Notes: a model not told the origin generated them from the sequence alone. Counted from the stretch's first letter, positions 1 through 9,392 are shown. The stretch: 64,000 bases of DNA from Candidatus Methanoperedens sp. (GCA_027460525.1 JAPZAS010000034.1:1-64000), one strand, 5' to 3'. Made by a program: numbers and translations.

Positions 1-980
1 GTATCGCTGTCTGCTGTAACGAAATTCATGTTGCCCATCAGGTTAACCCTGGTATCCCTGCTCAGGGTCACTGTGTTATCGGTGTTCTGCAAGATAATCG
101 GCTCGGTAGCCTGTACCTTGAATACGCCGTAGACGTCTCCACCCTTAAGCTCTGTGATTGAGGTATCGATTGCCCATGTGTATCTTAGCTGCACCATGTC
201 GCTGGTCGCACCTGCGAATACGCTGTCAACGAATGTTAAGAACAGCGGTACGTCAGATTCTCCGCCGATATTCTTCTCGACGTAGGTGTATATCTGACCC
301 TGCTGGACTACATTATCGTCTTTCTTGACGCCGTCCTTGCTCAAGGTGAGCCAGACCTGTCTCGGTGATGCCTTGGCATCTATGGAGTTGGCTGTCAATG
401 TCCAGCCTCCGCCGATATCCCATGTATCGCCTACTGTCATGGTCTTCTTGTCAGAAGAGGAGTTTTGCTGCTCGATTATGAGCTTTGAAAGCTTGTAGCT
501 GTGGTTCTTTACGCCCACATACGCCATTGCCTGCCAGCCCACGACATTATACGAACCCGCAAGTGCCGACATCTGACCTGCGGCGAACTTCTGAAGTCCA
601 TTAGAAAGAGGACCGCCATCAGATCCATCGGATTTGCCATTTTGTACTGCATACAGTCCCTTTGGCTGACCGGCTGTCTGATAAGTGAGGTCTTTCAGTT
701 GAATTGTTCTGCTGTTGCCTGCTAGATCGCCAGGAGCTATTCTAAGGGTCTCTGTTCCTAAATCGTTTTTCAGGTCGTAGTAGAACCCTGCAAAGTTATA
801 CGGTGTCCATGTGGCATTTATATCCGAAGCCAGAACGCCTGGCCTGAAGGGCACAGTGGTTGACGGTTCCGCAATTGCACCACGGACCTCCAAGCTTGTA
901 GCCTGTATTGCTGCATTTGCAGGTAATGCTAATGCTAACATCAACACTGCCAATGCAACTGCTGTTATTCTTTTACTCAT
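1..980 (-). CDS. S-layer protein, N-terminal part (3' end outside window)
   Basis: Cell-envelope surface-layer protein. The frame is open from the ATG at 980 to the window edge (about 326 residues). It starts with a classical signal peptide (MSKRITAVALAVLMLALAL, cleavage probably after PANA). The mature part carries a Methanosarcina-type S-layer domain, with motifs such as YDLKNDLGTETL, GLYAVQNGK, KLSKLIIEQQ and WTLTANSIDAK. A GGAGG ribosome binding site lies about 7 nt before the ATG. The family normally has duplicated domains and a C-terminal anchor, which would lie outside the window. Family assignment is by recognised motifs; the anchor type is unseen. Confidence 0.85.
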   Translation of the reverse strand, partial: MSKRITAVALAVLMLALALPANAAIQATSLEVRGAIAEPSTTVPFRPGVLASDINATWTPYNFAGFYYDLKNDLGTETLRIAPGDLAGNSRTIQLKDLTYQTAGQPKGLYAVQNGKSDGSDGGPLSNGLQKFAAGQMSALAGSYNVVGWQAMAYVGVKNHSYKLSKLIIEQQNSSSDKKTMTVGDTWDIGGGWTLTANSIDAKASPRQVWLTLSKDGVKKDDNVVQQGQIYTYVEKNIGGESDVPLFLTFVDSVFAGATSDMVQLRYTWAIDTSITELKGGDVYGVFKVQATEPIILQNTDNTVTLSRDTRVNLMGNMNFVTADSD

Positions 981-1354
981 TATTCTTTTCCTCCATATTT
1001 TTATATGGTTTAATTTTTCTCCTTCGAGATGCCGATTTTACGGCTTTTTGACGAACCCAGGATAATATCCTTTTCGTCGGGTTCATCAAAGAGTGATATA
1101 GTAATTAAAGACAGAACATTCCGTTCCATCGCCATCGCTAAACCGCCTTTGTCCTGCGCAAGGCAGTTAAAGACGATTTTCATCACCCTCTTATTAATCC
1201 CGTTATGGATTACATTGCGTTTATAGTAAGTACCCTTTTAAATCTTTTGTGGTCAAAATATGCATGCACGGGCACAATTGACGAATCTGGGTTCACTTAT
1301 AGTCGAATTGGGAGAACACTCTATTGTTTTCCAACATGATTGAACCTATCTGAC
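981..1354 (-). promoter_or_regulatory. Upstream region of the S-layer gene with TATA-like box and nested inverted repeat
   Basis: This 374-base stretch holds no convincing gene. Read on the minus strand there is a TATA-like AAAGATTTAAAAG near 1236-1250, so the S-layer mRNA may have a leader of about 230 nt. Within that leader is a nested dyad: GAACCC (1053-1058) pairs with GGGTTC (1079-1084) and encloses AGGATA (1059-1064) / TATCCT (1066-1071). Long structured leaders are common on abundant S-layer mRNAs; assigning that role here is inference. Confidence 0.4.
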
Positions 1355-2215
1355 TCACACTAAATTTTTTACTAACCGTACTATATCTCCAGGGCTTTTA
1401 GCCACTGTGATGCCCGCGCCCTCAAAGGCAGCTATTTTTTCAATCGCACTACCGCCGCCGTTTATAATCGCACCCGCATGACCCATGGTTTTCCCGGGCG
1501 GCGCAGAAACACCCACGACGTAGCCTATGACTGGTTTACTCATTTTCTTAATAAAGGCGATTGAATCCTCTTCCGCAGTTCCGCCGATCTCCCCAACAAG
1601 CACAACAGCATGAGTTCTGGGGTCTTTTTCAAAGAGTTCCAGTACTTCCACAAACGATGTTCCATTAACCGGATCCCCGCCGATACCCAAGGAAGTTGAC
1701 TGCCCCAGCCCGTTCTTTGATAAAAGGGCAACTATCTCATAGGTGAGCGTCCCGCTTCTTGATACCACTCCGATATTCCCTGGTAGATGTATGGGATTCG
1801 GCATTATTCCCACTTTTGATTCGCCCGGCACGGTAATGCCAGGACAATTAGGACCCAGAAGCCTTGACGATGAGTTTTTAAGATACGCACAAACCCGCAT
1901 CATATCATGCACAGGAATCCCTTCTGTTATGCATACAATGAGTTCTATCCTGCTATCTATTGCTTCAAAAATAGCATCCGCTGCGAATGCCGGCGGTACA
2001 AAAATAAGGGATGCGCTGGCTTTTGCCTCTCCAACTGCTTCCTTTACAGAATCAAAAACAGGAATGCCGTGCACCTCGTTGCCTCCTTTTCCCGGGGTGA
2101 CACCAGCCACGATATTGGTTCCGAAATCTATCATCTGTTTTGTCTGGAACGACCCCTCATGCCCCGTAATCCCCTGCACCAAAAGCCGCGTGCCTTTATC
2201 TATCAGAATGCCCAA
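1355..2215 (-). CDS. sucD: Succinyl-CoA ligase (ADP-forming), alpha subunit
   Basis: Alpha subunit of succinyl-CoA synthetase; it binds CoA and carries the phosphohistidine. Visible are the Rossmann start ([12 protein letters not shown]), the CoA-ligase block [30 protein letters not shown], and the active-site histidine in [11 protein letters not shown] near the C-terminus. I place the start at TTG 2215 ([12 protein letters not shown]) because a GGTGG ribosome binding site sits 6 nt before it and the N-terminus then matches the family. A TTG at 2221 is possible but too close to the GGTGG. It overlaps the end of sucC, so the pair is translationally coupled. Confidence 0.93.
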   Translation of the reverse strand: MGILIDKGTRLLVQGITGHEGSFQTKQMIDFGTNIVAGVTPGKGGNEVHGIPVFDSVKEAVGEAKASASLIFVPPAFAADAIFEAIDSRIELIVCITEGIPVHDMMRVCAYLKNSSSRLLGPNCPGITVPGESKVGIMPNPIHLPGNIGVVSRSGTLTYEIVALLSKNGLGQSTSLGIGGDPVNGTSFVEVLELFEKDPRTHAVVLVGEIGGTAEEDSIAFIKKMSKPVIGYVVGVSAPPGKTMGHAGAIINGGGSAIEKIAAFEGAGITVAKSPGDIVRLVKNLV

Positions 2216-3302
2216 GTTCAACCACCGCCTTTGTTGCTTCTTCAGTCGATGATGCCAGAATTATTCCATGTGTTTCAAGCATCCTCCTTCCCTCTTCCTC
2301 ATTCGTTCCTGCAAGCCTGATTACAAGCGGAACCTTTATTTCAGGGATCACATCGATAATTCCTCGTGCTACCTCGTCGCACCTTGTAAGACCTCCGAAA
2401 ATGTTGATGATCAGTGCTTTCAAGTTCCTGTTGGAAGATACTATCCTGAGCGCTGTTTTTACCTGCTCTGCACTTGCTCCCGCCCTTACATCCATGAAAT
2501 TGGCTGGCTTACCTTCATTAACCTTTATCATGTCAAGCGTCGCCATGGCAAGACCCGCGCCGTTCACTATGCATCCAATATCCCCGTCAAGACCAACATA
2601 ACTCATCCCGCTTTTCTTTGCAATCTCCTGAAGTGAGCCGGTTTCTTCCACCTTAAAATTCTGCCTGAAAAGGGCGCTGTCATCTATAACCATCTTGGCA
2701 TCCAGGGCAAATATCCCCTGTGCAGCAAAAGCAAGCGGGTTAATCTCGGCAAGTGTGCAATCATACTCGATAAAAACACTGTAGAGTTTTTTTATCACAT
2801 CCGCGATTGCCGTTGCATTCTTCCTGTCCAGCGAATATGCAAGTGTTCTTGCTTGATAATCATGAACCCCGGTGAGCAGATTGATATGCTTCCTGACAAT
2901 CTTCTGAGGGGATTTTTTGGCTGTCTCCTCGATATCGACACCGCCTTCTGAGCTCGCTATTATTACCGGGCATCGTGCTCTTCTGTCGAGCGTAATTCCA
3001 AGATACATCTCGATTTGTGGTTTTTTATATTCCTCTACAAGGAGCTTTTTTACAGGCAATCCTTTTATTGACATTCCAAGAATGCGCTGTGCATTCCGGT
3101 TTGCCTCCTGCGGGTCTTTTGCTCTGGCTATGCCTCCTGCTTTTCCCCGCCCTCCCACCAGAACCTGGGCTTTGATGACCACATCCCCTAATTTTCTGGT
3201 AATTTCCTCTGCCTCATCTGCGCTCACAGCAAGGTTTCCTCGTGGAACCGGGATACCGTATCCAGAAAATATTTCCTTGGCTGCGTATTCATAGAGTTTC
3301 AT
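2196..3302 (-). CDS. sucC: Succinyl-CoA ligase (ADP-forming), beta subunit
   Basis: ATP-grasp beta subunit that binds nucleotide and partners SucD in substrate-level interconversion of succinyl-CoA and succinate. Seen: N-terminus [20 protein letters not shown], the grasp-loop [17 protein letters not shown], and the C-terminal flavodoxin-like [17 protein letters not shown]. The start is ATG 3302, with AGGGAG 7 nt upstream; an in-frame TTG at 3344 would add 14 residues foreign to the family. It is the first gene of a sucCD operon that runs leftward from a promoter region shared with argF. Confidence 0.94.
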   Translation of the reverse strand: MKLYEYAAKEIFSGYGIPVPRGNLAVSADEAEEITRKLGDVVIKAQVLVGGRGKAGGIARAKDPQEANRNAQRILGMSIKGLPVKKLLVEEYKKPQIEMYLGITLDRRARCPVIIASSEGGVDIEETAKKSPQKIVRKHINLLTGVHDYQARTLAYSLDRKNATAIADVIKKLYSVFIEYDCTLAEINPLAFAAQGIFALDAKMVIDDSALFRQNFKVEETGSLQEIAKKSGMSYVGLDGDIGCIVNGAGLAMATLDMIKVNEGKPANFMDVRAGASAEQVKTALRIVSSNRNLKALIINIFGGLTRCDEVARGIIDVIPEIKVPLVIRLAGTNEEEGRRMLETHGIILASSTEEATKAVVELGHSDR

Positions 3303-3341
3303 AACCAACTCCCTTCGTGTAAGTACATAGTGAGACTTTAT

Positions 3342-3360
3342 CAAAAGTAATTTAAATAGG
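3342..3360. promoter_or_regulatory. TATA box between divergent sucC and argF
   Basis: AAAAGTAATTTAAATAGG contains a near-consensus archaeal TATA (TTTAAATA) with an A-rich BRE upstream, about 42 nt before the argF start. TTTAAA is self-complementary, so the element could also serve sucCD on the other strand, whose start is 40 nt away. Bidirectional use is inference. Confidence 0.5.
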
Positions 3361-3399
3361 TATCTACAATTGTAGCATAACCAATGGAGTGTCCTGATT

Positions 3400-4308
3400 T
3401 TGCCATCTCATCTATTATCTCTTGCAGATTTATCGTACACTGATATTATTAATTTACTCGATACAGCTTCCGATTTGAAGGAAAAAAGGGCGAGAGGGAA
3501 AACATCCGGTGCCCTGAAAAATAAGACGCTTGCCATGCTTTTTGAAAAATCTTCCACACGCACCCGCATCTCATTCGAAGTAGCGATGGCAGAGCTCGGA
3601 GGGCATGCAATTTTCCTGAATTACAAGGATATTCAGCTCGGGCGCGGGGAATCAATCGCAGATACAGCCAGGGTCATGTCGTGTTATGTTAATGCAATCA
3701 TGGCAAGGGTGTATAAACATGAAACCCTGGTTGAATTTTCAGAGAACGCAACCGTGCCAGTTATAAACGGTCTGTCCGACCTTGAACATCCATGCCAGCT
3801 CCTTGCAGACCTTCTTACGATAAGAGAATACAAAGGCAAATTCAAGGGGCTTAATTTTTCATGGATAGGAGACGGCAATAATGTCTGCAATTCTGCGCTC
3901 CTTGCATGTGCCCTGACCGGCATGAAAATGACAGTCGCATGTCCTGAAGGTTATGAGCCAGAGAGTGAGATTGTAGATAGGGCAAAGCAAATTGGGGGAG
4001 TGATTAGTATCATTCATGACCCCGCAACAGCTGCAAAACAAGCTGACGTCCTTTATACGGATGTCTGGGTTTCCATGGGCGATGAGGACGAATACGACCA
4101 GAGGCTGCGTGACTTCAAGCCCTACCAGATCAACAGCAAGCTTTTAGAACAAGCCAAGCATGATGTGATGGTACTGCACTGTCTTCCTGCCCATCGCGGC
4201 GAGGAAATCACTGCGGACGTTGTCGATGGGCCAAACTCAGCGGTTTTTGACCAGGCTGAGAACAGGCTGCATGTCCAGAAGGCATTGCTGCTGAAATTAT
4301 TGTCGTAA
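3400..4308 (+). CDS. argF: Ornithine carbamoyltransferase
   Basis: Cytoplasmic enzyme of arginine biosynthesis (carbamoyl phosphate + ornithine to citrulline). It has the carbamoyl-phosphate motif KSSTRTR, HPCQLLADLLTI, and the ornithine/closure motif HCLPAHRGEEI. Length (302 aa) is normal for the family. The start is a TTG (MPSHLLSLADLS) with GGAG about 10 nt upstream; no in-frame ATG gives a better N-terminus. The stop is only 8 nt before tRNA-Leu, which may be co-transcribed. Confidence 0.95.
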   Translation: MPSHLLSLADLSYTDIINLLDTASDLKEKRARGKTSGALKNKTLAMLFEKSSTRTRISFEVAMAELGGHAIFLNYKDIQLGRGESIADTARVMSCYVNAIMARVYKHETLVEFSENATVPVINGLSDLEHPCQLLADLLTIREYKGKFKGLNFSWIGDGNNVCNSALLACALTGMKMTVACPEGYEPESEIVDRAKQIGGVISIIHDPATAAKQADVLYTDVWVSMGDEDEYDQRLRDFKPYQINSKLLEQAKHDVMVLHCLPAHRGEEITADVVDGPNSAVFDQAENRLHVQKALLLKLLS

Positions 4309-4316
4309 CCCTCAAT

Positions 4317-4401
4317 GCGGGGGTCGCCCAGTCCGGTCAAAGGCGTTAGCTTCAGGGGCTAATCTCGAAGGAGTTCGTGGGTTCAAATCCCATCCCCCGC
4401 A
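4317..4401 (+). tRNA. tRNA-Leu (CAG)
   Basis: Full cloverleaf with a type II long variable arm: acceptor GCGGGGG / CCCCCGC, D arm GCC...GGC, anticodon stem TTAGC/GCTAA with loop TTCAGGG (anticodon CAG), a variable arm of about 15 nt, and T arm TGGG-TTCAAAT-CCCA. CCA is not encoded. It directly follows argF. Its last 20 nt recur at 39552-39571, so it is the likely integration site of the island to its right. Confidence 0.95.
4382..4401 (+). other. Putative attL (3' end of tRNA-Leu)
   Basis: The 20 bases TTCAAATCCCATCCCCCGCA, covering the 3' part of the T arm and acceptor of tRNA-Leu, occur again exactly and in the same orientation at 39552-39571. Integrases of archaeal and bacterial islands commonly use this part of tRNAs, restoring the tRNA at one end and leaving a fragment at the other. 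Confidence 0.6.
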
Positions 4402-4930
4402 TCTAATTACAGGTTCAATTCGTTCTTTTTTCAGGATTACTTTCACACTTTATTAACTATCGATATAAATCAAAGCGCTTCATCCACTCCAGCAGGTGAC
4501 GGCGCCGCTCATTCGCCGCGGTGGCTGCTGCTGCCATGTTTTCCTGTCTTGGAGGCTGTATTTTTTCTATCGGGTATTGGTTATGATGTCCTTGAAGGCA
4601 TATACGGGCAAGAGTATGAATGATACATTGCTGCTCGTGTTCACGGAGCTTGAGCCTTTCTATTAGAAGGCGCGCTACAGGTTCAGGATGGCGACCGTTG
4701 GCGAGAGGAACAGGGTGATGAAACTTTTGGACATGAAGGGGTACGACCCTACCTTGATCGAAGACCCTGCGCCTTTCACTGTGAGATAAGCAGGTACCAG
4801 AAGTATGGCGAGCTGCTCAAGAACTCGGTAGAGAGCTATACTCTCTGGGATAAGATAGTACTGGTTATGAAGGATCTGGTGTGGGTGGAGCAGGCGGTGG
4901 CGATGGGGGGGCGTGCGCCGATACGTTCCC
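4402..4930 (+). repeat. Gene-poor stretch with a remnant of an unknown repeated coding family
   Basis: No intact gene. From about 4559 short open stretches in shifting frames read like a decayed protein. The part at 4817-4907 encodes KNSVESYTLWDKIVL followed by MKDLVWVEQAVAM. The same C-terminal pattern recurs in decayed form in the direct repeats at 6625-6835 and 7071-7190. I do not recognise the family. The bases just after it (GCGCCGATACGTTCCCGAA near 4912) also match the start of those repeats. Confidence 0.4.
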
Positions 4931-4937
4931 GAAGCAA

Positions 4938-5064
4938 CTACCCCGCCAGCATCCTCCCCACGACCGCCTCCATCAGCTTCTCGCTGTCCGCCTGCGAGCG
5001 CAGGAGTCCGGCTTCAAGCTCCTCGCAGAGGGACATGAGCTGGGCTGGCGACGGTGCGGCGCTG
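4938..5064 (-). pseudogene. HsdS C-terminal remnant 1
   Basis: On the minus strand the sequence reads QLMSLCEELEAGLLRSQADS, then EKLMEAVVGRMLAG and a stop. This is the typical C-terminal coiled-coil end of a type I restriction specificity subunit. Upstream of QLM the frame breaks: compared with copies 2 and 3 (RVDQ before LMSL), about 5 bases are missing. Nothing of the target-recognition domains remains. It is one of three such fragments between tRNA-Leu and hsdR. Confidence 0.6.
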
Positions 5065-5085
5065 AAACAATGATTTATCTGAGGT

Positions 5086-5520
5086 TTAATTCAAAATTTC
5101 TTCTGGCTTTGCGCCGCGCATTTTTGGTCTTATGTTCTTTATGATTTTATCATCCCTTGTAACGAAAATCTCACATCCGGCGGTTTGGGCAATTGCAAAA
5201 GCTATTGAATCATAAGGATCTAATTCATATTCCATCTGGTATTCCAGCGCTTTGATCATAACCCAGGAGTCCGGTGCATTAATACTGACATTCAGTCTCT
5301 TGACATCTTCTATAGCTTCGTTATAATCCTTGCCCCTTACCCTGAAAACATGGACTATTTCCATTATTGTAGTAATTGAGGTTATTGCCTCAAATTCGTT
5401 TCTTTCGATTTTTTCGAGTAGATCCCTGGAACTTCTCCAGAGTTCTTTTCCGCTCTTTGGGTCTATCTCCTCATTCCAGACATTAAAAAAAATATTCGTA
5501 TCAATGTAAATTTTAGTCAT
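5086..5520 (-). CDS. PIN-domain toxin (VapC-like)
   Basis: PIN-domain ribonuclease, 144 aa. Acidic residues of the fold are visible: D in KIYIDTNIFF, E in TTIMEIVHVF, D in LDPYDSIAFAIA and DD in IFVTRDDKII. The start is ATG 5520, which overlaps the stop of the small upstream gene (ATGACTAA); a GTG at 5532 is less likely. Coupled with the 57-aa gene, it forms a toxin-antitoxin pair. Confidence 0.82.
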   Translation of the reverse strand: MTKIYIDTNIFFNVWNEEIDPKSGKELWRSSRDLLEKIERNEFEAITSITTIMEIVHVFRVRGKDYNEAIEDVKRLNVSINAPDSWVMIKALEYQMEYELDPYDSIAFAIAQTAGCEIFVTRDDKIIKNIRPKMRGAKPEEILN

Positions 5521-5686
5521 ATTGACTTTCACGAACTTTCTTTAAAAAATCTACGCTGCTTGTTCCTTCTGGAATGATTCCTTTGAATTTTCCAACCATT
5601 TGCCGAGCTACATGCACGCCGGTTTCTGGTTTTAGCTTCTTCAGAAACTCCATGAGATTATATGCTTCCTTTATGTCAACAACCAT
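5513..5686 (-). CDS. Small antitoxin-like protein upstream of the PIN toxin
   Basis: A 57-aa gene (MVVDIKEAYNLMEFLKKLKP ... VRESQYD) whose last codons overlap the vapC start by 8 nt. Acidic/basic helical composition, size and coupling fit an antitoxin. I do not see a clear AbrB, RHH or Phd domain, so the family is open. The function comes from context. Confidence 0.65.
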   Translation of the reverse strand: MVVDIKEAYNLMEFLKKLKPETGVHVARQMVGKFKGIIPEGTSSVDFLKKVRESQYD

Positions 5687-5746
5687 TTAATTCACTTAAC
5701 TGTATTATTTCATTTATTATAGATAAATCAGTCTGTTGCAAAAGTG

Positions 5747-5878
5747 CTACCCCGCCAGCATCCTCCCCACGACCGCATCCATCAACCTCTCGCTGTTTGC
5801 CTGCGAGCGCATGAGTCCGGCTTAAAGCTCGGCGCAGAGGGACATGACCTGGTCAACTCTGGCGACGATGCGGCGCTG
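5747..5878 (-). pseudogene. HsdS C-terminal remnant 2
   Basis: Minus-strand reading: RRIVARVDQVMSLCAEL, an in-frame TAA, then AGLMRSQANSERLMDAVVGR and MLAG plus stop. It is the same HsdS C-terminal end as copies 1 and 3, broken by a nonsense codon where the others read GAA. It lies between the VapBC and RelBE pairs. Confidence 0.6.
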
Positions 5879-5892
5879 TAAAACAAAAATTA

Positions 5893-6156
5893 CTATAAAT
5901 AAATCTTATCGTGGTGATCATAATCTTCTATTATCACGACTTTATTTTGCTCATTGACTGAATAGGTTAAGACAAAGCTTTTATCAACATGGACTCTTCG
6001 CAAATGCTGCATCGGCGCTCTTAAGGGTTTGAAATGCAGAGGTTTTTCACAAATCTGTTTTATCTTTTTCTCGATTATCCGCATCTTTTTCGGATTTTTC
6101 TTTGCGAGTTTTGAGAATATCCGGTCAACGCTTTCCCTCACTTCAAGAGAATACAT
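5893..6156 (-). CDS. RelE/ParE-type toxin
   Basis: An 87-aa protein with the compact RelE layout: N-terminal MYSLEVRESVDRIFSKLAKK, a central helix pair, PLRAPMQHLRRVHVDKSFVL and a C-terminal DYDHHDKIYL. RelE-family toxins cleave ribosome-bound mRNA. It starts 1 nt after the upstream antitoxin gene ends, so the two form one operon. Confidence 0.8.
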   Translation of the reverse strand: MYSLEVRESVDRIFSKLAKKNPKKMRIIEKKIKQICEKPLHFKPLRAPMQHLRRVHVDKSFVLTYSVNEQNKVVIIEDYDHHDKIYL

Positions 6157-6157
6157 A

Positions 6158-6391
6158 TTAATCTAAGCCGTAATGGCTGCTAAAATTGGATATCTTAACG
6201 GTTTTCTCTTTTTGCCTTGCTTTGATTTTTTCGATAAATTCAGGCCGAAGTTCAGGTTCAAGAAGTGATTTTCCATACTCACTTACCACTTTATTAATAG
6301 CTTCAGATTTGGTTTTCAAACCATGTTTTGCTTTTACTATATTTAATACCCTGTTGGCTCTTTCGTTTATATTCACTATCGCTTTTACCAT
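6158..6391 (-). CDS. RelB-like antitoxin
   Basis: A 77-aa protein. The N-terminal part (MVKAIVNINERANRVLNIVK) looks like a ribbon-helix-helix dimerisation/DNA-binding segment, followed by TKSEAINKVVSEYGKSLLEP. The C-terminal tail (ARQKEKTVKISNFSSHYGLD) would bind the toxin. It is the first gene of a two-gene toxin-antitoxin operon with the RelE-like gene. Confidence 0.7.
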   Translation of the reverse strand: MVKAIVNINERANRVLNIVKAKHGLKTKSEAINKVVSEYGKSLLEPELRPEFIEKIKARQKEKTVKISNFSSHYGLD

Positions 6392-6403
6392 ATTAATGCA
6401 ATA

Positions 6404-6628
6404 TTAACAGATTACTAATATCGTATATATGTTTTCTTTATTTTCATTTGATATTCTCATTATGCGATTTTTCCTCAAGCACCCACTCACCACCGCCTCC
6501 ATCAACCTCTCGCTGTCCGCCTGCGAGCGCATGAGTCCGGCTTCAAGCTTATCGCAGAGGGACATGAGCTGGTCAACTCTATCGACGATGCGGCGCGCTT
6601 TCGGTTCAAAATGCCAACTGCGAGTCAT
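6404..6628 (-). pseudogene. HsdS C-terminal remnant 3
   Basis: The open stretch reads MTRSWHFEPKARRIVDRVDQ, then LMSLCDKLEAGLMRSQADSE and RLMEAVV, the conserved HsdS C-terminus, then diverges into SGCLRKNR. It could be mistaken for a 74-aa gene, but the two sister remnants show that it is the tail of a specificity subunit. Homology to the other copies spans about 6488-6602. The intact-end hsdS nearby belongs to a different subfamily, so these remnants come from other lost systems. Confidence 0.6.
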
Positions 6629-6835
6629 ATATCACTTCAAAATATATTAATCTCGCGGCGCCGATATGTTACCAGAACAACCTCAGGTCTGTGAGAACGG
6701 CGCGTGTACTCAAAATCAACAGCGAACTCGTATGAACTCCGGTTGAGAGCTATCGGATGTGGGATAGTAATGGCGATGAAAGACACTGGAGCAGGCGGCT
6801 GGGGGGCAGGGAGAGCGGGGAAACGGTGATCGTTT
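6625..6835 (+). repeat. Direct repeat, copy I
   Basis: It begins TCATATATCACTTCAAAA, continues with GGCGCCGATATGT, CAACAGCGAACTCGTA and GAACTCCGGTTGAGA, and ends with GGTGATCGTTT. It matches copy II (6959-7194) along its length with substitutions and small indels. Both contain decayed coding for the unknown VESY..WD family also seen at 4817-4907. No transposase or clean terminal repeats are visible. Confidence 0.6.
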
Positions 6836-6865
6836 CTTTTTTATGGTGAGACGAGGTTCGAAGAA

Positions 6866-6953
6866 TAGAACGCGGATGACATGGATTTAACGGATACGCA
6901 CGGATATTTTGTCATCCGTGTCAATCAGTGTTATCCGTGCGCTCCGTGTTCTA
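6866..6953. repeat. Long imperfect hairpin (interspersed-repeat type)
   Basis: The outer arms TAGAACGCGGATGACA and the matching ATCCGTGCGCTCCGTGTTCTA, with inner CACGGAT / ATCCGTG, fold into one long imperfect hairpin. CGGAT/ATCCG-rich elements of this kind are frequent intergenic repeats in environmental bacteria and archaea. It lies between direct-repeat copies I and II. Confidence 0.5.
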
Positions 6954-6958
6954 CCACA

Positions 6959-7194
6959 TCATATATCACTTCAAAAATATTAAATTCCCGGCGCCGATAT
7001 GTCCCCGAAACAAGCTCATGGTATGGAAAAACGGTGCATGTACTCGAAATCAACAGCGAACTAATACGAACTCGTACGAACTCCGGTTGAGAACTACACG
7101 ATGCGGGATAGTACAGCCGATGAAGGACACGGCGCGGGTCGGGCAGGCGGTGGCGATGGGGGCGGTGGTAAAGGGAGAGAAACGATGATCGTTT
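6959..7194 (+). repeat. Direct repeat, copy II
   Basis: Second copy of the element at 6625-6835. Its last part keeps an open frame reading VQPMKDTARVGQAVAMGAVV then KGEKR and stop, parallel to MKDLVWVEQAVAM at 4867-4907. All three therefore look like 3' ends of one lost gene family. It ends about 70 nt before hsdR. Confidence 0.55.
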
Positions 7195-7266
7195 TATGTG
7201 TTGCTATAGCTCATTTAAACGAGTGGTTTTTATACTTAAGACCACATTATACTTCCGAGGCTTGGA

Positions 7267-9392
7267 TTGGTCGAAAAAGATATTTATCCCTGGATATATG
7301 AAGAACTCGAAAAGAAAGGGTGGAAAACACACGATAAATCTCAGGTTCGAGAAGAGGTTAGAGTTGGTAAGAAGAGAGCAGACATCCTTCTAAATGACAA
7401 CAAGGGAGAACCTCTTGGAGTAATAGAGGTTAAAGATGAAGGGACAAAACCTTACTCTGCAAAGATGCAGGCTAAGGAGTATGCCAAAGGTTTGGGAGCT
7501 CCGTTCGTTTTCCTTACCGATGGAGATGAACTTTATTTCTGGGAGCTCGATACTGGATTTGACGCTCACCCTGTAAAGACATTTCTGACTCAGGATGACC
7601 TCATAAGAAAAAGAGTTCTTCTTGAAAACCGTAAAGACTTAGAAATCATTCCAATAGATTCGTCCTTAGTTGGAGGAATAACCGATGGTAAAGATTGGAG
7701 TTTCCAAGTAGATGCATCCATGCCCTATCCGATGGCTTGAAAAAACACAAACGACGAATGCTTGTAGAGATGGCCACAGGGACGGGTAAGACCCGCACTA
7801 TTGCAGCTTTTATAAAACGCATTCTTCAAGCAGGATGGATTAGCCATGTCCTTTTTGTAGTTGATAGGGAATCGTTAGCTACACAGGCAGAGGGTGTTTT
7901 CAAAAACTTCCTTCGAGAATATTCTACCTACATCTTCGCTAAAGGCGAAAAACGACCCGGAGCAGTAATAACCATATCAATAATCAATACTATGGCAAAT
8001 CACTACCAAGACTTCAGTCCTGGGGAATTCGATCTTATAATCACCGATGAATGCCACCGATCCATCTATAATAAGTGGAGGGAAACCCTCTTATATTTCG
8101 ATGGTATCCATATTGGCCTAACAGCCACTCCCGCCAATTATATCGATAGAAATACCTACCGCTTCTTTCATTGTGAGGATGAAAAACCTACTTTCTCTTT
8201 TCCCTTAAAGTTTGGTATCGAAAAAGGAGTTCTCGTGCCCTATGAAATCTTTAAAGCAACTACGATGATTACCCGAGACGGCCTCCATTGGGATGGTGAG
8301 GATTACCTGCCATCAGACTTGGAGAAAAAGGTAACTGTCCCTGAAAGAAATGATAAAATCGTCAAAGAATTTAAAGACAAAGCTAAGCTTGCCAAAACCT
8401 TAGTTTTTGCATGTACTAAAAATCATGCTTCACTCCTGGCAGAAATCTTCAACCGCGCCTATTCTGAGATAGGAGATAATGTTGCCATTGATATCACAAC
8501 CGACACGAGACGACCTGACATGGCAATAAAGGAATTCAAGGAGAATTCTATGCCCTTAATCGCTGTATCCGTTGGGATGCTTGATACTGGTTTCGATTTC
8601 GATGAGATTGAAAACCTGGTGTTTGTAAGACCCATACGTTCCCCTATACTCTATCAGCAAATGAGGGGGCGAGGTACCCGTACCTGCGACCGTATAGGTA
8701 AAGTTCATTTTACAATCTATGATTTTGGAGGGAACGCAGATTATTTTAATGACCCAGGTTATGACCCTACAGCATACCGTTCAAGCGGTGGTGTAATTAG
8801 AGAAAAAAAGGCAAAATATGGTAAGATAAAACCCAAGGTTGCAGATATACCTGATATTATCATTGAACGAGGATGGATATATTTCACTCCCGGTCAAGAA
8901 AAGGTCGATATAAAATCTTACCAAATCGATTTCGAGTCACGCATGAAACGCCTCGTTGAATATCATCCTTCCCTCATTAATCTAAAAAAAGGAATTGAAC
9001 CTAACGAAGAAGAGATAAGGGAACTCATGATAGAACTAAATATGGAGGGTTATACCATCACCGAACAGGCTCTTCAGGATGTCTATAACCAGCCTACTGC
9101 ACATCTTCTGGATTTTATAAAACACGTTCTTGATATCGAAAAATTACCCGATAGAGAAAAGCGTATAAACAGTTCCTTCCAGAATTATATTATAAGTCAT
9201 GACTTCACTCCTGAGCAGGTGCGTTTCCTCACTTTAATTAAAAACACCTTACTTACAAAAGGAAAATGCGCCTATGAGGATCTGGCTAAACCACCACTTG
9301 CCACAGAAGGTGGCCTGGATCTGGGAGAAAAGCTCTTTCCCAATATTTTCGACCATGTATTCACGGAGTTGACAACGGAGGTTTTGGCGTAG
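7267..9392 (+). pseudogene. hsdR: Type I restriction endonuclease subunit R (frameshifted)
   Basis: DNA-translocating and cleaving subunit. The N-terminal nuclease domain shows RADILLNDNKGEPLGVIEVK (D...ExK). The helicase core has Walker A ATGTGKT, DECHRS, GLTATP, and QMRGRGTRTCDR (motif VI). The frame breaks near 7715: the first part ends at FQVDA and the second continues as IHALSDGLKKHKRR. Restoring one A (GCATCC to GCAATCC) rejoins them into about 708 aa, a short R subunit. It starts at TTG 7267 with GAGG 6 nt upstream. The break may be real inactivation or a base-calling error. Confidence 0.85.

Noticed and set aside
4867-5144. Plus-strand open frames of 68 and 87 aa
   Set aside because: They are antisense to the HsdS remnant and to the PIN gene; their length comes from GC-rich repeat sequence.
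6881-7301. Overlapping short open frames before hsdR
   Set aside because: They lie in direct repeats and the hairpin element; only a remnant tail of an unknown family is supportable.
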